Source: Lycocorax pyrrhopterus obiensis (taxonomy: Eukaryota; Chordata; Aves; Passeriformes; Paradisaeidae). Taken from it: DNA of 64,000 nt. The stretch is taken from NCBI GenBank assembly GCA_014706295.1, contig JACSVZ010000004.1, positions 1,566,638 to 1,630,637 of the forward strand, in the 5' to 3' direction. The notes under the pieces are model-generated. The model saw only the letters and a list, made by a program, of their open reading frames with translations, did not search any database and was not told where the DNA came from. Within the stretch, counting starts at the first letter, position 1. Every line of letters begins with the position of its first letter. Both the position numbers and the translations under genes were made by a program. This document shows positions 11,614-26,021 of the stretch, in pieces.

Positions 11614-14600
11614 AGCTGCACTTTCTTTTGATTCAGACCGCAAAGCTCTGCCTCTTCCCTCTGGGATAGAAGGGCAAGGTCACTGTAGGACCAGTGTATC
11701 TGGGATTTGCCATTGGCAACTGAGTCAGGAGAATGTGGCCTTAATGATCAGATTTCTTGCTGCTGTGTGAACAGCTCTAATAATTGACTTTATTTGAATG
11801 CTGATGTTTCTCATTAATGTTATGCCAAACTCAGCAAAGCTAACTGTGCTGGAATCTGTTGTCCTTGGATCACCCCTCTGAGCTCAGGTATTAGGAAGGA
11901 CAGACACAACAAATAGGAAAACAGTGTCTTTTCACCAAAGTGTTGAGTTGCAGCCTGACACTGAGAATTCCTGGAGCTCTCCTTAGTACACAGCAAAAAC
12001 TGTGTGGCATTGCAATAATTACTAAGGAATTTCTTTAAGCAGTGTTTTTGTTGTGGTGTTGGAAACTCACCTGACACATATAGAATTATCTTGGAATATT
12101 GCCATTACTCTACTGAAAACTGGATTGGACACTTTTCCCTTAATAACCATTTTGATAGTCGTAAATAATCCTAGAAATTGAGAATTGGGAGCATTATGTG
12201 ACTAATTACAAATGAATCAGCACTTTTTATGGGGTCAGTGATTTCCAGGCTGGGATTTAACCGCCTGTTCTGCTTAGTTGCACTGCATTAGTGAGGAATC
12301 GCCCCAGAAATTCCTGCATTCAAACAAAACAAGGGGGAAAAGCAGGAAGAGAAGAAAACAGTAGCCATTGGATTGACTGGACAAGGGCATGATCAGCCAA
12401 TCTGGTTTGAAGTTTCCCTGCTTTGAGCAGAGACTTGGACTTGGTACTCTTGAGGCTGAGTTACTCAATGATTCTGCAAATTTTCATAAATGACTCCTCA
12501 AGCTGGGGTCGAAGTCGTGCAGGATCCGTGGTTGCTGTGAAGACAGCAGTACTCCTGCTTCCGAATGATCCACAGACCTTGCAAATAAAGAACATCCCAA
12601 CCTTAACAGCAAACCTCATTCAGCTGATATCATCAGGACTACATTGATAATGGAGTTGTCAAAGCTAAGCTAAAATAGGTCCTAAGAAACAAGTAATATT
12701 GGGCTTTCTGACATTGGAAAAGAAATGTACCCATGAACACCCACTTACATAAAGTTTGACTTTAAAGTGTTCCTTTGTAAACAGCCCACAATACATGTTA
12801 ACAGTTCTTAATATCTGTTGGAGTTGCACAGGGATTCTGCAAAATGCCTGGGAGCAGATCTCAGGGAATGTGTGCCACACAACGTGTGGCTTTACTGTTC
12901 TTTCACTCTTTTTCCTTCTAAATCCTCCCAAAGCCGACACAGTTTTGAAGACTGTCTACAGGAAGGAATGGCTGAGCTAAATTGTAGTTTTTTGGTGGCA
13001 CTGATGTCTTCAGGAACTTTGATGGACTTACCCGAGGAGGTGTGATAGCTCATCAGCACACCGGAGCACCTTTGCTTGTCCCATTTACTTCTTAGGACTT
13101 TTAATCTTACTAGTACAGGGCAAACACAAGATTATGGTCTCTAAATACAATGCAGTGTTCGAAGGGTCACGTGTCACCAAAAGACAGAGGATGTGCCCTA
13201 AGAATTTAAAGCAGTGAGTATTCACTCTCCACAGGGCTGTGCAGAAAGTGGTACAAGGCCACTTGCTCCTCAGAAGAGCATTTGGAGGTAGAGGGCAAAG
13301 GCATGAGAACACAGCCTGGCTGAATAGATTTCCAGGCCTAAGAATATATTTATACCAGTTTAGCAATCAAGATGTGTAAATTCATTTTAAGGCAGAGCAC
13401 ACCCAGAAACACCAGCAGTTCTTCCTGAATGTGTTCAGGAAAGGCCTCCGGTGCCTTTGGGGTGGATCATGTTTTTCAAACAGCTTCAGCCCAGTCATAA
13501 TGTGATGTCTGGGCAGCTAAAAGAGGTATGGCCTGGTCAGCTGTGCAAGGCTGGAAATGCTCTGTTTGGGATGTGGAAGTGAAAGAAGAACCATGGCAAG
13601 GCCACCACACTATGCAGAGAGTGAGAAAGCAGCAGCCTCCAAACGTTAGAACAATTCCTCCTGCCACATGCTCAAATCCTTTACACTTTGCTTCCTCCTC
13701 TGAGTACCAGCCACCCCTATTTTCCTGTGTGGCTTCTATGCTCACTTCAGGGAGTTGAAGAGAAGTCCCACTGAATGAACAAAGCACAACTTTTTCAACA
13801 CAGTTAATCCCAAATAAAGTCAGATTTTAAGCCTTGCTGTATAAAATTGAGCACTTCCCTAATTTGCTTGCAAATTGGAGCTTGTTCTGCATAAAGAAAA
13901 AAAGACTTTCAAATTACTGAATAATCTGAATTGGTTTATTTAATTCCCCCTATCATTTCAAAGGGCTCAAAGTAGGCTTGTGTTGTGGATTTGGGGTTTT
14001 TTTGCACTCTTTTGAGAAGTATTCTGGAAATACTTTACCTACTAAATATCAGTCTTATCTTTTTTATGGTATTTTGGAGAGCATTTGCACATACCCTTTT
14101 CCAGCTCTGATGTACACATCACAACTTTTCCCAGAGACAGAATGTCTGCTGTCTTCTTCAAGGGGTTCTGCTGGGACTTGCAAACTTAACACAATCGAGT
14201 GTCCTGTCCTCAAATTCCTGTTTCCCTGCAGCTGATATAATTCCCTTGAATTTTGCCTAGGATCACTCAAGCGGTTCCTAAAATAAAATCTTCAAAGATT
14301 TTTGAAAGCCTTCCCTCCTATACAGGAAGCTGCCTGTATCCAGTAATCAGGTCTAGAAGAGAGCCTTAGATGTTGTGCCAAGACATGAAAATGTGTCACC
14401 ATCTGCAATATCTGCACTTCAAACTCAGTATCTGCAGCTCAGAAAGAGCTGGTGCTGGTGTGGCACTAAGTTATCTGGTGGTGCCTGCACAGTCCTTTGC
14501 TCCTGAGCCTTGCTCCTGATATCGGCTTGCAAAGGGTTACTTTGGGGAAGACGGCAAATTGAATTAATCCTGTGAGGAAACCACATTTTGAGTGATCATT

Positions 14601-15599
14601 CACTTATTAAAGCAGAGCCAGTGTTTAACGTTTCTTCAACACAGTATTAGAGGGAAGTGAATGAATTATTGAATGAACTATCTTCAAAAGTTCCCTAAGG
14701 CTTATATCATCTTGCACTTACCAAAAGCATGATGCCTGCTGTGCTCAGATAATCCATTTACAAAGCTTTTAAATATATTTAAGGGTGAGCTTTGTAGGTT
14801 TCCTATTTCCAATTAAACAAAGCGTCGACTTCTTTTAGAGAAGCCTTTAAGAAGCACAAAATCTCATTTTTTAAAATAATTTTGCAAACTTGTTCCCAGT
14901 TCCCAACAGGCCTTTCTAGTCTTCAAACTAATTTTTTTTCCTGTAATGTCATATTGAATTAAGTAGGTTTACCTTGAATTTGCCATCTCTGATTTCCTCA
15001 CAGTTTTCAGGGTGTAGCAGTCTCCTCTGCCTCTTCCCTGACTGCTAAAATGCAGCTTGCAATGCTTTCCTGTGCTACTTGGCCACCATGATGGATGGGG
15101 TGGTGAGTGTTGCTTTCTCTGGGAGGTTTTATTCTTTTTCTGCAGCTGTTTAATTTCAGGCTTGTTTTGAGAAAGGTCAGCCCCAAAAACTGACAATAAG
15201 GTTTAGCTCAAAGCTCCCAGCTAGGTAACCAAGCACTCTGCATGTGCAGTTTTAGGGCCCAATGATTGAGACAAGATGTTGCTCCTTGGTGAAATTTGGA
15301 GTCAATTCTGTGACAGTGAATGAAAAAAGTTAGTGATTTCATTAATATTGGTGTAAAACACACAGAAAGATGACTGCTTGAGCCTGGATTTCTGTTTAAG
15401 TGGATACGTTTCAAACATCACAAAATAATACCTTTTTTGATCGATTCAGGCCTTTCCTCCCTTTTTGCCTTGTTCTCACAGAACAAGCTGTAAGCATATG
15501 GAAGTACAAAATGTGAACTGCTTTGCCAGAAAGGTTGAAAATGTGGTCCTGGAAGTTAATCTACAGCAGCTGTGGTGCCATCCAATGGGAACTTTTGCC
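11614..15599. other. Unique non-coding DNA
   Basis: I see no recognisable gene or repeat here. Open frames reach only about 100 codons and occur on both strands. AT-rich segments occur near 14,760-14,900. Confidence 0.6.
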
Positions 15600-15838
15600 T
15601 TGATGATAGTTCCACCTGAACATGAGGAAGAACTTCTTCCCTGTGCAGTGCCCGAGCACTGGGACAGATTGCCCAGAGAGGCTGTGGAGCCTCCCTCACT
15701 GGGGGTATTCAAGAACCATCTGGACACCATCCTGTGCCATGTCCTCTGCAATGACCCTGCTTGAGCAGGGAGGTTGGACCAGATGACCCACGGTGGTCCC
15801 TTCCAACCTGACCCATCCTGGGATTCTGTTACTCTGTA
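15600..15838 (+). mobile_element. CR1: CR1 LINE 3' end with last ORF2 codons
   Basis: This is a CR1 tail on the plus strand. It starts near GTTCCACCTGAACATGAGG and passes CACTGGGACAGATTGCCCAG and GACCCTGCTTGAGCAGGGAG. It ends with ACGGTGGTCCCTTCCAACC and a terminal GGGATTCTGTTACTCTGTA. The last ORF2 codons are still open: about 15612-15764 reads EHEEELLP...PEHWDRLPREAVEPPSLGVF and stops at TGA after NDPA. This retained C-terminal reading frame suggests a moderately young copy. Everything upstream is lost by 5' truncation. Confidence 0.93.
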
Positions 15839-18800
15839 ATGTCCTAGGGTTTTTTTCCAGGAGGAGCAGTGGGACAACAGAAATGTCCTCTTACAGCACA
15901 GTGATCAGCACTGATATTGGAGCACGTAAAATTACAAAAGGTAATCGTGACTTTTAAGAGGCTCAAAATTATCTCAGTTCCTGAGGGCTGTGACTAAATG
16001 ACTGCATAACTAACAAATAATTTTTCAACCTAAATTGAAAATAACCTAAATTGAATAATAAATCCCATCACATGAAAGCTTATTTTTTGTTCTAGATATA
16101 TTTTGCTGTCACTCCAGTTCTTGCTACGGTCCATCAAGTTGCAAAGACATCCAACACAAAGAGCTAAGAGTCACTTGCCTTGATTTAGGGTTTTCATCTG
16201 CTGCACAAGCTAGGAAATTAATTGGAATGGGTGTTCATACTTCAGGGAAAGCAGATCTGAGCTGACTGAGACACATAATGACAACTTCTAATTTGTACAG
16301 GGCAGCCTTCACCTGACTATGGATTTTGGTTCCTTGAGTGAGCAGCCCAATCTCATTTTCATAGCCTCTGTTTAATATTTTGCTTCTGGGGTCAGTGGAG
16401 AAATAGGAAAAAAAAAAAAGATTCTTCATACATGGGCATTTTCCAGCACTTTTGGATACTGTCGTAAATTCATTCCTAAAGGAATAGAATTGATGAGTCC
16501 TGAAGGTGAACAGGATCAGAAACGTCTATGGGAAAGACTCCAACAACCAGGATGTTAATTCTGGAAACATCCATGACAGTGTGATGGATCCTCAGCTCTC
16601 CTCAGGCTCTGGTTCTGCTTGTGAACACACAGGTTTGCCAGTCTTGCAGACGATGTCAGTGAGCACTTTTCGAAACTTTGGGAGTGTTGGCATCGCAGTC
16701 ACCAAAGATCCTGAGGTAAAAGTGCAAGGAGAAGGGATCTCCACAAGGCTGGTGATAAAGCTGCTTTTCTCGTGAGGAAAAGATGAGTCTTCATGATGAC
16801 TTGGTGTCTGTACCTTCAGAGGAAGGAGGTGGAAAGAAGTGCATGGGAAATCATGTGGATGCCTCTGAATATGTGAAAAACCCCATCAGTGCTTTCTCAC
16901 ATAAGGTTCCTGAGTGGGTACAGCTGGAACTGGAAGCCGTGTTCAAGCAGAAAAACCTGCTGAGGGAGGTATAAAACATCCCAATTTGTTATACTCTGAG
17001 TGGATAAGCCATTCAAATTGCCTTCCTCTTGGGATTCGGGAGGTCTTGGTTTAAAATGAAGTCATAGTACTCTCTGTCCAAAACAAGTCTCAATGTTTTA
17101 TTACCAGATTTTGGCTCTCTTTTAGCTTTCAGATATTAGACTTTGGCTTTCGTTGAAGACTCGACGCGTTTAGCTAAAAACCAGACTTTTTTTTTGCAAA
17201 ACACCACTTAACTGAAACGCCAATTTTTCAGCACAAATCACTTAATACCTGACTGTGCCAAGGCAGGCATTTCTGATGTCCCAGTATGCCTGTTTCATTT
17301 GTGACCCACAGGGTTCTTCAGAGGTCTGAATATCTTCTGAGTCATCCACATCTACTCCTCGAGCTTTGCAAAGCCAACCAGAAGTATCCACAGGTATTTT
17401 GTGGATAAAACACAGGGACCCATTCCAAAGACCAAAGACTTTCTGCAGACTCCCTGCCAGCTTTGGGGTAGTGAGGAATGTTATTTGAAAGCTAAACCAC
17501 CACTGTTGCTCAAGATGCGCTTATACCATCTATTGTGGAAGATTTTTGAGCGGTAATTTGAAAGTGTAAGGAAGGCAGGGACAACAAAACTCGAGGCAAG
17601 CAGCTCCAAAAGTGCCAATTAACCCGAGCAGCGAGGAGGGTGAAGTAGAAATCTTGAGTGTTCACAAATCATCTGGTAACTCAACAGCCCAATGGCACTC
17701 AGGAACGGGACATCCACACCCCAGTAGGAGCAACGTGTGCTGGGACGGCCTGTTGATCCAAAGGCATTTTTCAGGATGATCATCATCTGCATTGTCCGGA
17801 AAATGAGGGTGATTTGTGGTTGCAGGGCCTCTGTTAAAGCTGTCAAAGCAGGTGTCCCTCAGAGGCTGTCAGAGGATGAGGCACAGCAAGGTGAATGCGA
17901 AACCAGGCACCAGGCTCCATGTGTTTTTCCTGTCCAGCACCACTTTTTTCCTCCATCATGTTTTGGATCTGCTCTTGTCCACCGTCATGTGTATCCCCGT
18001 GGTCTTCCTTGTTACTGGTCTGACTAAGGTCCTGTATTGCTAGGCTGATCTGTCCTAGATATGCCACGATATGCAAAATCCTGCCTTTCTTGAAGGCAAA
18101 TTGCTCTTAGTATTGTCAGAGTTTAACCTAAGAGGCTGTTCTTATTTCTGAGGGGAATTTCCCATCGAGCAGTCGGTGGGACCCAAGTAATGCAAGAGAG
18201 AATTGCTGGTCTCAGGTGGGAGCTGGGCTCCAGACCTGCCTCCATCAGTTTGTCCCCACCTTGGGCTGCAACTTGCTGCTGTAATAGCCAAGTCCATCAG
18301 AGGAGAAGCACGAGCTCTCTCTCTAGACAGAAACACTCAGATGATCTGCTCCTAAGAGCTACTACAGCAAGTCTGGAGCTGTACATCACAAATGAGATCC
18401 TGTGATGACTCTATTTGCTCTGATGGAGAACTTTGCCAGGCCTGTCAATGCTAAAGGAAGCGGGGAAATGAACATATCTGTGCTGACTGAGGCTGTTTTG
18501 AATTAACTTTCTGTTTCTTTTTCTTTCCCCGAGGCAAGGTCACACGAAGGTATTGGAAAATTTCAAGGCAAAGAAACTCAACACCTTAAACTTTGTATAA
18601 AATAGAGTTTTAGATATATGAAACCCTGGGATATTTGGCAGTCTGGGTAATCTCTAAGCAATAACAAAGGTTTTAAGTGTTTTCTCAGAAAATCTAAAGG
18701 TTTTAATTCTGGCAAAATTATGTCAACACGCTGTCAGTTGCCTCTTGGTAAGTAATTACAGAGAGCAATAAATGTTTTTGAGCTCTGAAACGTGGGCTAC

Positions 18801-21800
18801 ATGAAGGGGAGAAGGATAAAGCACTGAAGCTGTTAAAGGCAATCCATCTCCTGGCTTGGAAAAACATGAACCTGGAAGACATTTCAGCTGCCAGGTCACA
18901 TTAGCACAGAGCCTTGGAGCAGCTCTAAGCTCTGTGCAAATAGCTTGTCCCCATCTTGTGAAGCTCAGGTGGCTTGGCCAAAGTCTTGGAAGGGACACAG
19001 CATCTGTGACACTGGGATCTGTCCTCTTGAAGCTCCTCTGCACCTCGCCTAGCAGGGTGAGTGGTTGCAAACTTACAGATGAGAGAGTTGTTGAGAAGAA
19101 GACAAAGTGGACCTTTTAACTAAAACACCTGTGTAAATGTGGTAAAAACATAGTGCTATGGTCATAAATATTAATTTTGAATTAGCTGGAAGTCAATGCA
19201 TTCCATGAGGTGTGATGGAGAAGACAGCGCTGTGCAGAGAATGGATTTTGAGAAGTATTCTAGTCACATTTAAATTATATTTTTTACTTTTATATATTAT
19301 TAAAGCATTTTTTCATGACACATACAGAAAGTTCAAGAAACTTGAATAGGGGTGATTGGCCTTTCCGAACACTATTTTACAGTTTTAACATAGTTTTTGG
19401 TGGGGGGAAAGCAAGAGGACATAATGACTTTTTTCTTCCTGTTCACCTGCAAGTTCACAGCTCTTGAATCCACTCGCCAAATTCAATGAGATCTGACCAA
19501 AGGGAAGAGATTTTAAAGCTGTCAGCTTGAATTATATCCCAGTTACCTCATAGCTGCTACACCACTTTCTGTTTGCTTAATGAAAATTGGCATTTACATA
19601 GAGGTAATAGCTCCTTTTGGGCTCATACTCAGTCAAAAAAAGGCTCAGAGCAGTGCTTACCCCTCCCACTTAATCTGGGTTGTCTGTCCTACAGAAGCTA
19701 TTCAGAGCATTTTTTTTATGAACATAAAGTATTTTCAGCATTGAAAATTCCTATAACTAGCTTTTGTAATTGACTGCTGTTAATCATAGATGGGACTGTT
19801 CCATCCTGGTGGTGTGAGAGGGAAGAAAGGCCTTTATTTGGCTGGATGTTGATTTCCTTCCCAGAGCTGCATTTATTGTGTGTACTGTCAGAAATGTAAG
19901 CTAGAGAAACAGGCACACAAGAAAACAGTGAGCAAAGGAGGAATGGAAAACAATGTTGCCAAGGCAACTTTCTCTTGGTTTCCAGAGATACTTTAAAAAA
20001 AAAATCCTGAAAACATTAATAATACCTTTTTTTTTTCTTTTTTTTCCTTTTTTCTTTTTTTTTTAAAGCACATTATTTTTATCTATTAATTTGGAGTTTG
20101 CTTTGCCAGAGCATGGAAGGCATGGAGGTAGAAGACAACCTCTCCAGGAGAAGAGTTGGTTTCTTGATGAGGTCTCGGGGCTGAGCTTGCAGCCAGCCAG
20201 CCAGGACTGCAGCATCCTGAAGTGCCCACAAGGAATGTGCATGTTGCTATGCACCAGGAGGTGCTGCTTCATTATGATCCCAGTCAGAAAGGCACTCAGG
20301 TGCTGGGAAGTATAACTGAGGTGTAATTTAAATTTTTAACTGTAAAGGAGAGGATGGGGGAGATGATGCTGTGTCCCTTCAGGCACTGGGAATCCCCACC
20401 TGTGTGGTACTGAGCTGGTCCCTGGCGAGGGCACAGTGTGTCATGCGGACCCCATCCATGGAGAGGTTCCACTAGCTCAGCCATTTGAGCTATTATTCAA
20501 TTTTCTTCCAGGAGAACAACTCCATTCATCGTCTACCATCAAACAGAATGCATGTTGCCATGAGAACTTCTTTCAGGTAAGGGCAAGTTCACCCAGCTGC
20601 ATAGCAGCAAGCTCTTCCATTGTCCTCTGGCTGAGCCAGGCACAGCACATCCAGGGCACATGGGAATGCCATCTGGGAAGGGCCCTTCCATCACAGAGTC
20701 TCCAGGGAGACTCTGCAAAGCAGAAATGTTAGCTTTTCATGCTGAAAGCAGTCCAGAATGTGCCATTCACAGACATCTTTGCACTCTGGTATTGCAAAAG
20801 GAGCTGTGGTACTTTCTGTAGCTGCACAGCGACTGCAATAAAGCTTTACCAGTTATTTGTTCATTGTCCTCCCAGATACTTGATCTAAAACAGAATATTT
20901 CCAGCCTACCCCACAAGCAGTGCAATTTTTGTGATGAAAATTTTCATCTTGCCCTAGCACGGTTAAACACAGGAAATCACCGGTGTTCCTTCTAGTGCTG
21001 TGTGAAATGTTTTTCCTCCAAAAGTGGAAGATTTTAAAGCCATAAAAGAAGGAAAACTGGCAAACAGAAAATTGAAATTATACTTTCATCGGTAAAATAA
21101 GATTGTTTGCTTTGATAGCAGGTGATTTCTTTACTTGAAACAATTAACTTGAAGGAAAAATACAGAAAAAATTGTTGTGACTGAACAGACACATTTAATC
21201 CTGAAAATGCAGAGAAGGGAGCTTGGCATTTATCTGAATTATGTAACCAATCCCTCAGTGGAACTGACAAGATTTTCAGGAGCACGTCAATCCCCAAATT
21301 CCTTGCAAATCCTCATACTATGCATGGGGCCACAGAAATTTTCCAAGCCACTGAAGATGATGTGTGCACCCGGGGTCTCTCTGCTCTGACCTGTAGGTGT
21401 TTTGAGGAGTTTGCAGTGGCAGAAACCCAGGCTGTGACTGCTGAGGGCAAATCCCCCACTGCAGTCTGGATATTGCAACGGGAACGGTGCTCCCTCCACC
21501 TGGAATTGAAGCTGGTTATTTCCCAAGCCCACTGGAAACACAGTAGTGTGGAGCCAAACTAGCTGCGAGCTCACAGTACAAGAGCGACTTCATCACCTTG
21601 CTCTGAAGTTTTGTCTCCAAATTTTGACCATCCCCTTCCTAACAGCAGCCTGGCATAGTCAGGAAGAAATGCTGAAAACAGGGAGATTTACTTTAGTGAT
21701 GGAGACCATCCCCAGCCTAAACCGTGTCTGCGAGAGCACCCCCAGCTGCAGAGCACCAGGAACCAAAAGCAAACACTGCAAGAGGCTTCAGAGTGGGAAA

Positions 21801-23050
21801 GGCGGACAAGATTGATGCACAGAACAGCAGCTGGAGTTATTTGTGAAATGAAAGGAAGAATAGGTCACAAATTGGCCTCTTGCTCACAGTATTTCTGAAA
21901 TAAAAATTGAAGTAGTCCTTGCAAAGCCCTGGTGATTCAGGGTTGCTGGCTGCCCAAAGCTCTGCGTGCTTGCTTTGAAGTGGTGGTGGGCTTGGGTTTT
22001 GTTTCCTGCTAGGAGGAAGTGTGGATGTGTCACCCAAACAGTGCAAGGTTGAATTTCCTGCTCTGTAATGGATGCTGTGAATTCAGGACCTCTGTGTGGC
22101 CTCAGTAGCTGCTCTTAATGGTGTTAGCACAGAAAACACTTGCAAAAACCAGCTGAACTGAGACAAAATAACTCCCAGCCATATCCTTCAGCTTTTTTTT
22201 TTACAAAGCTTTGGAAGTACATGCGATGTTGAGACAACAGTAGGAATAAAATGTTCAACTTGCCTTGAACCTGAAGCAAACCACATATTTTTCTGTAGGT
22301 TTTGGAGTGGTGGGCTTCAGAAATAATGGGCCAATTAGTCCCTTTCAGTGCAGACAGGTTTCTTCTGCAGGAGTGAATCTGCCTTGTTTGTTTGCTGAAT
22401 TAGTTTATCTGCTAAATGATCTGGACAAGTCATCTGTGAGTGGGTGTTCAGCCAGCAACTTGAGTCCTGTCTGCTGGTTACCTGAGCTGTGTGACATTAT
22501 GCTTGCTCACTGCCTGGAGGGTGGCACAGAGGATAAACAGTGAGGTGTGTTACAGGTAAACAACTCTGACTAGAAGTCAGGAGGTCTTGCTAGACACATG
22601 GACATTCATCGTGGTCTACAGGATAGGTTGTGGCTCCTGTGAGGTCAGAACAGGTATTCTTACCCATAAAAGTCATCCAGGAGCAAGTATTACAGTTCAT
22701 CTCTTAATTTCTACACTAAGGTTTGATCTCCTGAAGTCCAGGGTAGCAACTCTGATGGCCTTTTTTTCTCATTACAGTGAGAATTTTCAGCTTAATCATT
22801 TTATGATCCTTGTGGCCAAGACAGCCACCAACCATCACATCCCCCATGAGTCCTTCTCTATTCACAAGAAGCAAGTCTGGAGGTCATCTTTCCTAGCTGG
22901 CTGAGTACTTGTGACAAGAAATTACCTCCTACAAACGTCAAGAATTTCCAAGACCTGTTCATCGCAGTAGCAAGGTATTCCCAGTTGATGCCTGGCAAGC
23001 TGAAAGCTACTGATCCAGGAATTTCTCCTAATTTCCTATGGAATAACTCA
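15839..23050. other. Unique non-coding DNA with simple repeats
   Basis: No gene was recognised. A 40-nt pure pyrimidine tract lies at 20025-20064. Between 17,619 and 18,076 open frames occur on both strands, one with a hydrophobic plus-strand stretch, but I recognise no family and no splice context. The rest is AT-rich and full of stops. Confidence 0.6.
20025..20064 (+). repeat. Polypyrimidine (T/C) tract
   Basis: Forty consecutive pyrimidines, mostly T with scattered C, preceded by an A10 run at 19995-20004. This is a simple low-complexity tract with no adjacent recognisable retroposon, so it is not an obvious LINE or processed-gene tail. Confidence 0.9.
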
Positions 23051-23285
23051 TCAGTGAGTTAACCTATCCTGGCTGGGGTATTGGTGGTAGACATCCACTA
23101 CATTTCCTTTGTTTTCCATCCCCCTAAGCCTCTTTATCCCATCATCACTAATTTTAAGGACTGTGCAGTCAAACTTCCTTATATAGAGAGTGATACCTCC
23201 AGCTTGCTTGCCCTGCCTATCCCTGCTAACGTCCCTTATCCCAGAGTCAGGTATTGATATCCTGGGCTCACCCGTTTCTTCCAAA
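23051..23285 (-). pseudogene. CR1 ORF2 endonuclease-domain fragment
   Basis: On the minus strand the 77-codon frame contains RDRQGKQAGGITLYIRKFDC, then a TVLKISDDG stretch, RGMENKGNVV and PSQD. In CR1 ORF2 the equivalent stretch is RDRQG..GGVALYVR..FDCT...SDD...RGMENKGDVVVGVYYR.PSQD. That is part of the N-terminal apurinic-type endonuclease, which nicks target DNA for priming. The match is clear over about 23051-23235 and weak above that. No reverse transcriptase or 3' tail sits next to it, so this is an internal fragment of an old copy. The DNA up to about 23457 may belong to it but I cannot align it. Confidence 0.78.
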
Positions 23286-26021
23286 GTCTCCCCCCATCAC
23301 TGTGAGGATTGAGGTAAACGCAACATGGTTTGGGGATAAATTCAGTGCCTAAAGTGTCCCAACACACTTTCTCAATTCTGTTTCTCTGAACAAAGTCTCT
23401 TGGGTTACTCAGGACACTTGCTGAGCCAAGGCTTGTCCAAGTGGGAGGCTTGTCCACATGGGAAGAGGAGCAGGATTTTCCTCACCTTGAGGAGCACTGG
23501 GTTAGCTTGTAGGGGCCTTCAGGAGAGACTGCCCCAGCCTGAGGACATTGTAGGCTGAACAGAAGTGACCTGGAGGAAAAGTGAGGAAGCAATGCTACAC
23601 CTGGGGCCCAAGTGCTGAGCAAAGCCTGCAGAATAGATCTCCAAAGTCTGACTTTCCACACCAAATTTGCTGCTTCATCAGCTGGCTCAGGGGATGAAGT
23701 ACGGAGAGCTTTGCTCTGTGCTTCCACATCTTCCCCGCCCTCCACCCTGGCGCTGCTTCTGTTTGTGCTGTGCCAGGAATGCAAAATTTATCCTAGAGCA
23801 GAAAGTCTTGTCCAGGTAAACTTTGGCAGTTTTTGCCCCTGTTGCCCTGGCAGTAGGGATACTATAGGGTGCTTTCAAAAAATGCTGTGAAGTAGAAAAC
23901 TGCTAGACAAGAAGCAAGAAAGTAAACTTTTTCTGTGCTGTTTCGGGGCTCAGATGGTTTTGCTCTTATAGCCCTTGCTACAAAATTCCCAACTGTAATA
24001 CTTTAGGAATATGAAATTGGACTATTCTCAGACTCAGGGGCATCTTCCTTAAATACAGAGCAAATCCTAAATCAGCTTCAGTCCCAGCAGTGAAAGTCTG
24101 GGGTGGTGAGAGTGTGACTGCCAGAGCGGTCCTGCATGGTCAGACAGGAAAGCTTCCTTAACAGTAGTGATATGGATTTAGTTAAACTGGCAAGGTATAG
24201 CCGAGTCTCAGCTCTGAGCTGTTTTAGGCAGGGTTTCATTCAGCATATCTAAAAGTCTGAAAGATATCCTGTGTTATCTCATTTCTCTCTGGGAGATTGA
24301 TGCTGAGTTTAAATTTAACTTAAGATGAAAACATCTGTTAGTCTTCAGAGTAAATATGTTCTGATATCCTCCAACTGATTGAGAGGCAGATAGCTCAGGA
24401 GACAGAAACTGAAGGCATTTTGAACCATCACTGTTTATACTTGGAGCAGGAGTAATTTGTTTCCCACTCTTATGAGTCATGACTAGAGGTAATAAAAAAT
24501 CCTTCCGAAAGTGATGATGATTGAAAATGATTTGTAGATATTCATACCTTCTCGGCAAAAAAAAGTGAGGAAAGGATTTTATAGACTGGTAGGATTGTTA
24601 TGTTCTTATGAAAAATTCACATTTGCCATATTAGCTGACTGGAGCCTAAAGCACTGTCTGCAATCTGCATTGTTATGCTAATTCATTATTTACATTGCAG
24701 TCGTGCTTGGAGATCTCAAGCACCAACTTGGGTCTTACTGTGTTAGGTGCAGGCACATGGAAATAAAAAAAGTGGAAATGTCACCTCACAGCTTGTTTCA
24801 CTTTCCCTGCTCCCCAGCTGAGAAGGGAGGGCCAAGGTTAGGCTGCCCCCCTGTCACGTTGGGTGCTCCCAGTCTTGGCTTTTTGGGAGTTAATTGTGGG
24901 TTTGAGTGACTCCTCTGAGGGACTGGGTGCCATGGGTATCTTTTCTGCCTAGGGCAGCTTTGTTTGAGCCTTCAGTGAAGTGCTAACAACACTAACTGGG
25001 CTGGTTCCCTAAACCCAGGGCTGGTGTGAACCGAAGTTAGGGTACTGCCTGCTTAAGCCAGCTTAAAGCCTGTCCTTCAATGCAAAAAGAAGTGTTCTTT
25101 AATATTGAATTCAAAGCATTTTTTCCTGTTCCCTTGATTTATTATGTTCATTATGCCCTGTTGCCTTATCTTTATTATTATTTGCAGACACTGTATTTCC
25201 ATCTCCCTCTATTTGTTTTTGGTCATGATCAGGTAGTTCTTGACCTTTGGAAAATCTGTGAGAGCAGAGAGGAGACTTGAACACAGCACTGTTCAGTGTG
25301 GTAGGATTCACCCTTGCCATTGTGCTTTTTGCCTTCCTAAAAGCTTCCTCTCTTCCTCCTGCCAGTTCTCCCATTTAGTGACATCTTTGACCAGAAGAAT
25401 TTGTTGGCACTTTGTCACATTGGCAAATTTTTTTTATATAAATATTACTAATACTTTGGATTTTTAATATGGATGTTATGAATATGCCTTACATAGATGG
25501 CTTTCATGCTGTAGGGCCCTGCAACTGTGCTAATTCATACAAGGGGTGAATCTAAAACCCCTTGGCAGAGTGCACTCAGACTTCATTAGCCAAAAGGAAG
25601 TCACAGTGCGAACTAAAGCCGAAACACGGTGAGATGAGTTTCCACACTGCCCCTTTTGAAGGCTGGTGTCCCAACTGTCCTTCCAGACAATTCTCACTCT
25701 TAACCAAAGTGCTCCCAAATATAACTTGGTTTGGTTTTGGTTCCAGTTTCCCCTCACAGTTTGCAAACTCGAATATTGCATGTAGGTGCCAGCTCAGCCA
25801 CAGAGCCTAGCAGGCCTGGGAAGATTTTCAAGCGTAGAGACATAAATCCATAACTAAATGTGCGTAACTACATTCCCGACTTCAAATGTGTATCAGAACT
25901 CACAAAAGACCCCTGCCATCTCCTCCAAAATATGCAGCAGAGCAAGTTTCAGGACACCGAGGATTTAGGCTTAGAAAGACCCCAGGGCAATCTCATTCTC
26001 CCCTGCTCTGGCGGAAGAGGT
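23286..26021. other. Unique non-coding DNA
   Basis: Nothing recognisable was found. Short open frames at 23482-23890 overlap on both strands and look like chance. Confidence 0.55.

Noticed and set aside
17619..18076. Possible membrane-protein exon or processed pseudogene (hydrophobic plus-strand frame)
   Set aside because: I could not match it to any family. There is no poly(A) tail and no clear splice sites, and both strands are equally open.
19993..20070. A-run followed by a T/C tract as a possible retroposon tail
   Set aside because: No LINE, SINE or gene-like sequence adjoins either side, so I call it low complexity only.
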